DNA of 64,000 nt from Lasiosphaeria ovina (Eukaryota; Ascomycota; Sordariomycetes; Sordariales; Lasiosphaeriaceae). The stretch covers positions 4,030,001 to 4,094,000 of the forward strand of contig JAULSN010000002.1 in assembly GCA_033439765.1 (NCBI GenBank), written 5' to 3'. Position 1 is the stretch's first letter. The number at the start of each line of letters is the position of its first letter. Positions 13,553 to 24,936 of the stretch are shown piece after piece. The notes under the pieces were generated by a model that was not told where the DNA came from, made no database searches, and saw only the letters and a list, made by a program, of their open reading frames with translations. Made by a program: the position numbers and the translations under genes.

Positions 13553-13823
13553 CTATCTACATGACTGCTACTTGGCACCGCCTTTTTTACTAGTCCTGAG
13601 CATGTACTGGTAACTTGTACAAATATGCACGTGCGTCTTTGACAGTGTGTTCATCGATCCTCCCTATATCACACGGTTCAAAAAATGCCATGCTTCTGCA
13701 TGAATGTGTTCGCACAATCCATGGCGCATGCCGGGCGCCTAAGTTTTGTTTCCCACTTTGCCTCACCTTCTAGAAGGAAGGAGTGGAACAGAAGGAGAAG
13801 GAGAAGGGTAAGAGGTGGTCGCA

Positions 13824-16800
13824 TTAGTCTTGGAACCCTGTGTCCAAGCCAGATTCCTTGACGAGACCATAGAAGACGCCGCGCTGCTTTATGAGCTCCT
13901 GCGGAGTGTCAAACTCGACCACCTCGCCCTTGTCGAGCACGACCACGCGGTCGCTGTCGAGGATGGTGTTGATGCGGTGGGCGACGGTGATGATAGTACG
14001 GTTGGAAAAAAGGGGGCTACGTAGCGTTGCCTGGAGCAGGGCGTCCGTCTGGACGTCGACGGCGGCCGTAGCCTCGTCGAGCACCAGGATATTTGACGGT
14101 GTGAGCATAGCGCGTGCTAGAGACACGAGCTGGCGTTGTCCAGAAGATAAGTTCGATCCTGAGACGGTAAGGGGTGTCATTGTTAGCTACGAACTGCACA
14201 TGCATAATGGTTCACTCCTCATCTTCCTTAGCGGCAATCGTTTTCCTAATCCCAAGAAATCACGGCGATCCCCGCAACTTTACGGAGTGATGGAAATTTT
14301 GAGATGCCTGCCGGGACATCCACGTCGCGTGGCGCAGACTAGGGTCAGGTAAGGCGGGATAGTGCACGGAAGAAACAAAGAAAACCCATCGAGTCTGGCC
14401 ATGTCTGGAACCTGGCAGGGAGAATACAGTGCCGGGGTTCGGCTCTTCGTACACCACAGCCAGTACCAGCATGGATAGCACCACACCACCAGGGCCACTC
14501 TGCATCTTTGCATTGCGTCGGAGATGCTGCAGGGACGGCTGTGGAGGCAGCAGATTCACCAACGCGGAGATCAGGCTGCACGTGATAAATGATGGTGATT
14601 GGGGAGAGCTCTTGTGGGTGTGGGAATGCCGAAAGTCAAAAGCAGTGTCGACTGACAGACAACAGCACACTCGGCAGCCGTCTTGCGGTCAGCGCGGAGC
14701 TTGTGTCCGTGGATGCCCGCTGTCACTCGTACGGAGCACATGTGGTTACGTGCACACGCATACGGCGGGGGGATAGAGAGAGAACATCCAGCAGCCGCAG
14801 TCCAACGGCTGAGAAAGAGGATCGGGCGCGGAGTAGACAGAATAATTGGGGGGTAGCACGGGATGATGGGAATGGAAAAGCCGACAGAAAGCGTGTGGAG
14901 AAGGACGGGGCTGATCAATAGAATGTGGGAATATATGCATAGCTTACCTCCTTCATGTATCTTCGCCTCGAGGCCGCCGTCCATACTTGTGACGTGGTCT
15001 TTTAGCCGGGCGTGTTCTATACAAATCGAATTAGTCGTCATGTAGCACAAATAGATGCAGCCAGAAGCGTAGAAGCCATTTTGGCCATGTGCGGGCCAGC
15101 AGCACAAGCAACATAAGTACAGCGTGACGAAGATGGATGAATTATCGCTGTAGCCAACTTACCAAGGACGCTCCATAGTTCCGTGTCGTCGTGGACGTGG
15201 CCGGGGTCAAGATTATCCCGAATGGTTCCCTCGAAGAGAGCCGCATCCTGGGGGATGATGGCCAAACGTCGCCGCAGATCCAAAAGCCCAATGCTTGACG
15301 TGTTGAGGCCGTCAATAGTAATGTTGCCAGTGTCTGGTTCGATGATCCTGAACAATGCTAGTGTCAAGGACGACTTTCCAGCCCCCGTTCGTCCCACAAC
15401 GCCGATCTTCTCGTGCGGTTTAATGTCCAAGGTGATGTTCTTGAGCACCAGGTCGAGCCCCTCGCGGTACCGTGCACAGTAATTGATGAATTCCACCTCG
15501 CCATAGGCTGGCCAACTCACGGGCGGTCTGTTCCGATGGATGATCTCAGGAGCTTCGCTCGGGAGACGTGCGTACTCGAGAATACGCTCTACAGACACAA
15601 TGTTGGTCTCCACCTCGACGGTCTGGCGGACAATCCAGTTGAGAGAACCCATGATCTGCAACGCGTACGACATGGCTAGACCAACCATACCGGGGCTAAG
15701 GTCGGCGCCATTGGTGACCGAGAGGACCGAGAAGCCGGCGGCTGCCAGAATGACCACGGCGCCAATGAATTCCAGTCTCACGCCCAACCATCTGTTGGCG
15801 CTGATGGAAGGAAAGTAGGCCCGCAGGTTTGCGTCGACTCGCCACTCGTTCTCGTGTTCAAACCTGTCTTGCTGGCGGTATGCCCGAATGGTCGATACAC
15901 CGCCGAGCGACTCCTGAAAGTGGGCATATATTGGGCTACGGCTAACGCTGTCCAACCTCTTGAGCTCTCGTGATGTCCGCAGATAATACCGCTGGATCCA
16001 GATGTACATCGCAGTTAGCGGTATGATTAATGCGACAAACGCGGGCGTGGACACCGAAATGACGACGAGCGTGAAACCTGACCGGACCAGGTTCCCGATA
16101 AGCATATTGAACATGCGAGCAAGGACCTCATCAACGCGATAGATGTCACTAGCAGCGATGAGGTGCGGTTAGAATATCTGAGTCTCGTATACCGAAGGGG
16201 GGCGGGGGCGTTACATGACGCCCCAGTCTTGAAAAGGAAGATGATGGGATACGTGACAGCTAGGGAACACAGCATGGCTAGTGTTCAACAGCGGTTCGAG
16301 CCACTTGGCTTAACAGCCTCGCGGAGTACAACATGCATCCCACCACCCGAAGGCAAGAGACAGAGAGGAGGGGTAAGAGCAACTAAACAAAAATAAGAAT
16401 TGGTGTGACGGACCTCGAAAATCTGTTCAGAATCCGCCCAGCTGGTGTGACGTCGAAAAAGGACATTGGCGACCTAAAGATTGCCGTAGCCATCTTCTCA
16501 TGCAGCTTTCTCGATGCCTGTGCGGAATTGTGAGCGAGCGCTTTCCATCTCGTGTGTTTATCGCCACATACCTCAATAGAGCAGAAGATCCACAGAATCA
16601 AAGTTTGCACGACAGTCAGACTTGCAGCGCCGACGCCTAATACGAAGTAGATGCCAATATATTTGCCAACCTCGGGGTTGAACCCGGCGTCGGAGTTTCG
16701 TTCGGCCCAGTTCTTCAACCAGATGCTCCCCGCTACGTGACAGTCAGTTAGGATCGAGCAAGAAACAAATAAACGGTGCGGAGACTTGAGGGTCTGTGAC

Positions 16801-19800
16801 GTTACGGAGAGAAGACTTGAGCGGCCAGTGACTTACCAAACTGGGCAATCTGAGCAGAAGTGAGCGCAACAAGATACACTCCAACAGCCACGAGGTTGCT
16901 AGCTTTGGCATATTCGGCGTAGACTTGTAGACGTTAGCTTGTGGGAAACAGACGGAATGAATGGCAACTCTTACCTGACCACTTCACTTTGCCCTGCTCA
17001 GAGTGTTCTTTTCCTTGTTTAGTCTTGGCAGGGTTCTCCTCGTCGTAGAATTTTGCCCTCGGCCCTTTGAAACTGGCAGTGCTGGCTCGCCGCAATGTCA
17101 CCATGCTATCAGCTCTTCTCTTTTGGGTAGAAGTGTTTCCGGGAATGGACCTGATTGACGTAAGTGCGCCGACTCGTTCTTGAGCCTCTTCCAGCTCTTC
17201 CTTCTCATGACTGCCTTCTGCTTCAATAATGGTCGATGTTTCGCTCTGGCCACCGCTACCACTTGGCGATCCGTCATCGTCGGAGTTTTGGCTCGAATCG
17301 GTTTGGCCAGTGGTTTTGATTAGTTCCGACACAAAGCCTTTCATTGCCACGAGCTGACGGTATGTCCCCTTTTCAACGATCTCGCCATCCCTGAGTAGAC
17401 AGATATAGTCCGACTCAATAAGCACAGGGATGGAGTTTGTAGCCAGAATTCTTGTCTTAGAGGCGAGTAGGCCCTTGGGACCAAGGACGTTGTCAATTAG
17501 ATGGCGGCCAACGTGGGAATCAACAGCCGAGAGGCAGTCATCCAGCAAGTAAACATCGGCTCTAGCATATACAGCTCTAGCCAAGGCTACGCGGGCTTTC
17601 TGGCCGCCGCTGAGCGAAATGCCACGCTCTCCCACAACCGTGTCGTCTCCATCGGGGAGCTGGGCAAAGTCGTCCAGCAAAGCGCAAGCCTTCACAGTCT
17701 TCTCGTAGAAAGTAGAGTCGTACCGGTAGCCAAAGACGATGTTCTCTCTAACAGTGGCGTTCGTGATCCAGGATGACTGGCCAACATAGGCAATATTTCC
17801 ATGGACCACGACCTTGCCTTTGACTTTCCACAGATCGCCGAGGATGCTTTGCAGGAAGGAGCTCTTGCCCGCTCCTACACGGCCCACAATGCAAGAGAGC
17901 TCGCCTTTGTTTGCACTGAAGTTGATGTCAGTCAAGGCATTCTTGCACTCGTGACGGTTCCACGAGAAAGTACCGTCACTGATAAGAACGGTCTCGTCTC
18001 CCGCTTCTTGCGCGGCAGGCTTCACTTCGACGGCATCGGCCTGGATCTCCTCAGCAACCAAGTACGCAGTAAGACGACCGACTGCAACACTAGCTTCGAT
18101 GATCGAAGTGATGACCATCGGGAGGACCGCCAGAGGAAATGTGAGCAGGTTAAACAGTGCTACAGAATGGATTAGCCACAGGCCTCGCACATCACGACGG
18201 GGGAGTATATCATACCCAGAGCAGGGAAAACAATCTCAGTTGTCAGTGGGGTGTCGTTGGTCAAGACAAACACGCCAAATGTTGAGCAGGACACAAGGAA
18301 GGGGGTCGTTGACCAGGTGAAGTTAGCAACGGCTTGGCCAGCGCCAATTCTGCGCAGATTCTTGAGCTCCTGGTCATTCCGGATGAAGTTCAGCTTGTTC
18401 ATGAAGGCAGCGCCCCATGCGTACAGCTTGATGCTCTTCATGTTATTCACAATCTCTGCAATCAGCCGGCTCCTGGCGTCCTTGTTCTTCATCTGCTGCT
18501 TTTGCAGATTCTTCATGAACCTCGCAATAAACCCATTGATCGGCACCATGAGGATCATGACAGCGATACCTGCCAGCATCGACCAGCCAACCAGCTGATA
18601 GAGAGAAACCAAGCAAATTATGATCTGGAATGGGGCGGACCACAGCTGCTGGGCGAATTGCGTCAGGTCTTGAAGACGTTGAGCGTCAACAGCCATGTAG
18701 TTGACAATATCACCCGTGGACTTAGACGCCCGTCCTTCGTTAGAGAGCTTCAGTGCCTTTCTATAGATCGTCGAGGTCAACCCGCCCTTTATTCTCATGC
18801 CGGTGACAAAGGCGAGCTGGAAATATTGATGGATCATGGTGGCCTGCAGGACGGCTACGGAAAACATGGCCAAGGCAATGGAGACGCCCTTAACCAGAGG
18901 CTGGGGTTCTTTTTCAGGTTTGTACGAATCCACGTACGAAATTAGGAACCTCAGAAGCTGCGGCTGGGAAAAGGCCGCAAGGTCATTAAAAACTTTGAAA
19001 ATAGACGCGAGCATATAAGGACCGCCGTAGGACTTGAATAGAGCAATCCACAGGGACGGGTGCTTCCGGTGGTCGAGTTCGTATTGCCAAGCGTCATCAA
19101 AAGCCTTGCCTGTTGTCTTGGTGGTGTCCGACTTGGCCAGAGACCACAGATCCTCCTCAGTAAGGAATTCTGAGTATCCGTACTTCATTAAGGGCGTCAA
19201 CCACGAAAAGGTAAGGATGGAGAACACGGTGGCGTATTCTACCGGGCATTCGCCGTCTTCAACCAGGACCTCGTACGCGTCGTTCTTCTTAGGCCACAGC
19301 CATTCGAAGAAAAACTCGAGAACTGCCAGGCCGAAGCCTACGCAGTAGGTAATGAAGTACGGCTGGTTCTTGGCATAGATGTGCTGTGAGATGAGGGACC
19401 GAAGCTTGACAGCAAAGGCAATGAGAAGGAAGAGCCAGTAAAACAGAACAACACCGTTGGCGTTTCGGAGTCGCGCGTGTTCGAGCCATTGTATGGAGAA
19501 GATGACAAAGAGAGACAGTATCGTGGCTACGGTGGAATAGACCCTGAAGTCGCCGAACCAGATTCCCGGGTAGTTTATGATCTGGATGGCGAGTTGGACG
19601 GCGACATCGGCGATGATGAGGGCAAGAAGGACCTAGCGGCCGTTTGTTAGTACTTTGCCCGCTGGCTAGCGATTGCCGGCAACAGGGCTCGACATACCTG
19701 TTTCGTCCAGAAATGCCAGTCCTTGTCCACCTTGGCCGGCTGCCTCCTCTTTACCAACCACCACAGGGCCAAAGACCCGGCGACGATGCCAAACGCGGCA

Positions 19801-20012
19801 ACTGAGGCGACCCAAACGTCAATAAAGCATGGCGTGAAGTCGTACCGGAACGGGCTGAGCGGGCCCCATCCTTCCTCGTTACTGCAGAATGGCTGCTTGT
19901 AGGTTTCGGCCGCAGAGAGGTAGTCGCTTCCCAACTCGGGCGTAGCATGGTAGCCTGTGAAGGAGCCCGTATCGAAAATGACCTTCTGGTCGGAAGCAAA
20001 GTCGGCCGCCAT
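13824..20012 (-). CDS. ABCC/MRP-type transporter, Ycf1-like
   Basis: Nine exons, complement(13824..14158, 14948..15016, 15163..16148, 16414..16517, 16572..16732, 16837..16923, 16975..18159, 18216..19632, 19698..20012), encode 1552 residues. The order TMD0-TMD1-NBD1-TMD2-NBD2 is that of full-length ABCC pumps. An N-terminal luminal segment with CSNEEGWGP is followed by TMD0. NBD1 (about 650-850) has Walker [10 protein letters not shown], signature LSGGQ near 758 and the atypical Walker B end LLDD. NBD2 has Walker [10 protein letters not shown] near 1341, signature LSSGQ near 1445 and Walker [13 protein letters not shown] Ser-rich, Asp-rich linker follows NBD1. Ycf1/MRP relatives export glutathione conjugates and metal complexes into the vacuole; that substrate and location are inferred from the family. 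Most introns are 51-146 nt, but the last is 789 nt and another is 265 nt (donor GTCCGT). The start is the first Met before the conserved N-terminus. Confidence 0.93.
14159..14947 (-). other. 789-nt intron of the ABCC gene
   Basis: The donor GGAG|GTAAGC lies after exon 8 and the acceptor CTCAG precedes the LSSGQ signature exon. Splicing joins ...EGG to SNLSSGQ in frame. It is about ten times the usual intron length in this window. I found no coding signature in it on either strand. Confidence 0.85.
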
Positions 20013-21222
20013 TGGCGCAGTTATATTCTCGCGACAGAAGCCAGCGGCGTCATAGCAAAACGTGCGTGGGGATTCTGAATCTGGAGCTCAAGCACGGGTG
20101 GTTCGGAATTAAGAATTAGGTAGAGGGATTCGCGTCGGCGGAGCGGGACCGCGATCGGCTCGTCAAAGGCGGTTGGAGAGTTTCCGCGTCAGGCTGGTTG
20201 TTGGTGCTCGTCGCGTCTGCACCCCGGCGTCCGAGGATGGGGTTCTATATGACAATATTGATATTAAAAGCCCTAAAAATTGAGACAGAGACCTAGTCAT
20301 CAGCGAAGGCCGTAGGTAATCCGGACAATCCCGTTGTTGGTCAGCAAGTTCTGGGACGATGGCCGCTATATGTACCTATTCAGTCCAGTCCACTAAGAAT
20401 CTACTGGTTGGATGGGGGGTGCCATCTCCAGGGTGGCTGCGAAGCTTTGGTGGAGACCTACCAGGCTGCTAACGGTCGACCTGCTTTATCTTTCTGCAGG
20501 GCGCTAGTTCCGGTAGCAGCCAAAGTCGCTCGTTAACGCCATTGGACAAACGTGTGCGCGCCCCACCGAACTTCGGAGTTGAACCCTACGGAGGTTTACT
20601 TGAAGCCAACATCCGCACGTACGGGCTTCGGGATACCGTATTCCGCAATGTGCTTCGATTTCCCCTTCTGAGCAACAAGGGTACGGGCAGATATGTCAAA
20701 TTCTAGCTCATGAGTTGCACTATCCATGTTCTGTTCAGATATTGACAATCCAATGGCTTTGCAGTCAAGAATAAAGTGGAAGATGGCAACTGAGAGACTT
20801 AATCGGATCTACACAAAGGCCCAGTGCATTTCTGTTCTACCAATTAGAAACAGCCAATCGTAATCCAAATTCAATTACAGAGCTTACCGAGTAAGACAGG
20901 CTTTCAATTGCCCCAATACTGTGGAAACTACAACAAATATGACTTGGGTTTACACAACATGGGCCCACGCAAGACAGTGCCTCGCTTCATGATTGCCAAG
21001 GGATAATGCCATTGGAAAGAACAACCAAAGACGGCGACAAGACGTCTTGCCCGGGAATTTGGGACATTTATGCCAAGCTGTCTAAAGCCTTTGCCCCACC
21101 CTCGGCGGCATATGACGTGGACCAGGGTACCTCCGGGTCCAGTGGACTGCATCACGGCCCCCCCACACCATTTCCCATTTGCCGGCCTAAAGAGATCTCT
21201 ATACTATAACTCCGTCCGGCGT
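20013..21222. other. Divergent promoter region, ABCC / YjbQ
   Basis: A 1.2 kb spacer between two divergently transcribed genes, so it should hold both promoters. No gene is seen. AT-rich patches lie near 20240-20290 and 20740-20930. The frame of the YjbQ gene is open back to 21070, before its likely start. Confidence 0.6.
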
Positions 21223-22215
21223 ATGATGCCACCGCGAACAGCACCAGCAGCATCTTCGACGACAACGCTGCTTCTATTCGCGCTCCTCTTGCTCTCGTTC
21301 TTCCCTAGCATTTTCCATCTGCTGTGGTCGGTGCCGATGAGTCTTATCTTCCCGTCACCCCCTTCTTCGGCTCTTGGCAACAACAACGACCACGACTCAT
21401 CACCGGCAGCAAACAGCCCCGCCTCCTACGCCTCTCCTCCAATCGCTGACGGGACTGCCCCCCGCTCTGTATCGTCCACCATGTGGTCTCAGAAGCAATT
21501 CACGCTGCCGTCTCGGTCCCGTGGCTCGTACCTCATCACCGACATTGTCCTCAACGAGCTCCCCGAGATCAAGACGTACAAGGTCGGCCTGCTGAACCTG
21601 TTTGTCCAGCACACGAGCTGTGCGCTGAGCCTTAATGAGAACTGGGACGAGGTTAGTTTTGTCTCCTGAATCCTTGAACCATATACCCTGGCCTTGGAAT
21701 TACCGTCTCTTTGCACAGGGGTATAAGTGCATGGATGTAAGAGAAAAGAAAGAACAGATTCATAATGCCAACTCAACGAGATCACTCAATTGACTCCTCC
21801 ATCTTTTTGCCTGTGTTGTAGGATGTTAGAGCCGACATGAGTGACACGCTCGACCGCATTGTGCCCGAGGCCGGTCCGAAAGGGGAGCCGCTTTACCGGC
21901 ACGACGCTGAAGGTATGTCCGTGGTCAAGCCACTCCCCTCTTGTTTGGGCGGACAAACATGACTTACTGATATCCTCTCCAAGGCCCCGATGATCTGCCG
22001 GCCCACGTAAAGTCCGCCCTGATTGGGGCGAGTGTCACGATTCCCATCAAAGACGGCAAGCTGGTAAGACAGTGTGCAAGTAAGCCGGAATGAAAGACAA
22101 ACTAACGCTGTTACAGTGTACTGGTACATGGCAGGGAATTTGGTACCTAGAATTCAGGGCTGCCAGGCACTCCCGTCGGGTTGTCGCCACAATACAAGGC
22201 GAGCAAGCATCGTAG
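21223..22215 (+). CDS. YjbQ/UPF0047 family enzyme
   Basis: Exons 21223..21651, 21822..21912, 21984..22063 and 22117..22215 encode 232 residues. The family hallmarks are all present across the splice joins: [15 protein letters not shown], then [34 protein letters not shown] and [13 protein letters not shown]. The small YjbQ fold includes proteins described as secondary thiamine-phosphate synthase and others of unclear function; I assign only the family. The canonical domain begins near the Met at 21481. The chosen upstream Met adds 86 residues, including a strongly hydrophobic Leu/Phe-rich stretch (about residues 13-35) and a Ser/Pro/Asn-rich linker. That could make the protein membrane-anchored or secreted, which is unusual for the family. 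If 21481 is the true start, the protein is 146 residues and cytosolic. Confidence 0.9.
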
Positions 22216-22466
22216 GTTCTCTTAAATCGACATTCGAGAGCGATTTTGTTATTCTACCTAGGTCATTGAGCCACGGTGTATGCCTAGAACAGTTCCATGA
22301 AAATGAAGGACGAGGCTTTGTCTCTGCTCCCTGAACCCTATCTCGTTCCTAATAATCCTACACCCCCAATTACCGTTGCGGGTTATTGTTTCTCAGTATA
22401 ACGCCAGACGCCTGCAGAATCCATGATATACTCCCTGTTGTACTTCCGATGCCGCCAGGTAAAGCC

Positions 22467-23350
<884 letters not shown>

Positions 23351-24936
23351 TTGTGGGGGGGGGGGGGCGCGCAAGTGGACTGGGCAGCGTCTAGCCTGTG
23401 AGCTCCGTTTGTTCGTCGCGCGATCTTTTGCGTCGTGAGAGTTGCGGTTGCGGTGTAGTCTGAGAGGAGGCAATAGCTCGATGAATCGCGTCGTTGGGGT
23501 TTTTGTCGTCTCGAGTTTGATGGAAGGAATGTTGCAACCTTGGTAGCCAATGGTCAACCCAAAGGGAACCAGTTGGTGGCCAAGGTGTCCGTATCCCCAC
23601 TGAAAGCCGAACTAGGAAGGCGGTCAGATGCAGGTCCATGCGCCTCTGGCAGAGACCGAGAGACTTCGTTTGAGCCGCACCTAAATTCCAACGTCAATCA
23701 TTGCGGCAGCCTTATTCGATCTTGAAATTTACAGCTACCAAATTTCCCACGTATACTGCTGCCTACGCTACTGCTACCTACGCTACTAACTGCTGCAATT
23801 CGGTTCTTTGTGAAACTGTTGGGCTCTAACGCGGAGCTGCAGGCTCGAATCACTAGAAAGTGCGAGGTACCCTCATTAGCAACGCTCCTTCCTCCTTGTG
23901 TTTATTTCATTTAGCACGATAAATTTCAAACATTCTAAATTTAAATGCCGACTTTGAGAAAAACGGTCATTCAAACCTACAGAAATCAAGCCATGCCCGC
24001 CGAATTTGGTAATGTATTCCGGTTAGGGCTGGAATGGTAACTGTTCTTCACTGTGTAATGATCAACGCTCCTATGCGATATATAGATTGAACTTGGTCAC
24101 GAAAAAAAGCCAGTACCGCGGCGGAAGCACGAAGCACAAGTCCAACACGAAAGGTTCTCAGATCCGGCTGGCTACAACTAGCGCATCACATGCCGGCCGC
24201 TCCGCTCCACACACCCGAACTTTGAACGCCCCGGTGCCGTCAAGGTTCGGCACAACCATGGATTTGCCGATGACACGTACACCAAGAAGACTCACGCCGT
24301 GGCGTGGCGTCAAACTCAATCGGCGGGCACGAGCACAAATAGAACAAGAATGCTGCAATTGACGAAAGGGTCTTCCTTGCACACACCTCAACGCTCCTAT
24401 GAAATGCTTGATCCTGCGGTACTGCTGCTATCCGGTCGGCGTATGGCCCTAGTTCGTTTTTTGCCTCGTAAAATAAACCATACTTGGTTTTTTATATTTC
24501 TTCTCCCTTCGCCTGCACCCATGTATTATGACCGCCCACCCTTCTTCGACCTCTCACCTTGTTCTTCTTTTCGCCTTCTGTCATTCACCTGTTCATCTAC
24601 CCTCCGATCTCGCCTTGACCATCGCACCTCATTCACACTCGTCTGATACCGCGAGGAGCTCAGAATCACTTCCTTGTCTGATTCTTTCCTACTCGAGTTC
24701 CGGTTCGACGGTGCCTCTAAATCACCAGCCGAGCATGTAAGAATTTTCTTCAAGCAGTGCCCATTCTGATTCCTCGCTGCTCTTTCCTTCCGAATCTTCC
24801 CAAAGCCGTGTTTCTCACCCAAGCCCTATCCATGCCTCAGTTTGTTACACCTTTGTTGATTGATTCCGTTTATCCGATCGCTAATCTGCTTCTTTCATCT
24901 CCTCCTAGATTCAGCCCTTTTTGGCCAGTGTATCCG
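23351..24936. other. Divergent intergenic region, CFIm25 / GTPase
   Basis: A 1.6 kb spacer between divergent genes. A poly-G run (23355-23367) abuts the CFIm25 start. An imperfect repeat (CTGCCTACGCTACTGCTACCTACGCTACT) lies near 23759-23787, described here as two CTACGCTACT-type words. The part nearest 24937 is pyrimidine-rich, as in fungal promoters or 5' UTRs. No gene is seen. Confidence 0.55.

Larger units (their letters stand above)
2704..13823. other. 11 kb region without a credible gene
   Basis: About 11.1 kb between the start of the YDR124W-like gene and the stop of the ABCC gene. I examined the open frames on both strands. None carries a domain motif, a splice-linked partner exon or plausible composition, and the longest ones are driven by simple repeats. 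It holds a C13 tract (2962-2974), a hexamer repeat (5154-5192), CAG/GAC-rich patches (about 6962-7060), TACCTACC motifs (7931-7960), a perfect palindrome (9404-9425), a GTAT microsatellite (10443-10505) and an 11-bp tandem repeat (13481-13552). The proximal 1-2 kb at the left probably includes the promoter of the YDR124W-like gene. Non-coding RNAs, very small ORFs or decayed elements cannot be excluded. Confidence 0.6.

Noticed and set aside
16149..16413. Possible extra exon in the 265-nt ABCC intron
   Set aside because: The direct join gives [14 protein letters not shown], the conserved ABCC sequence, so no additional exon is needed.
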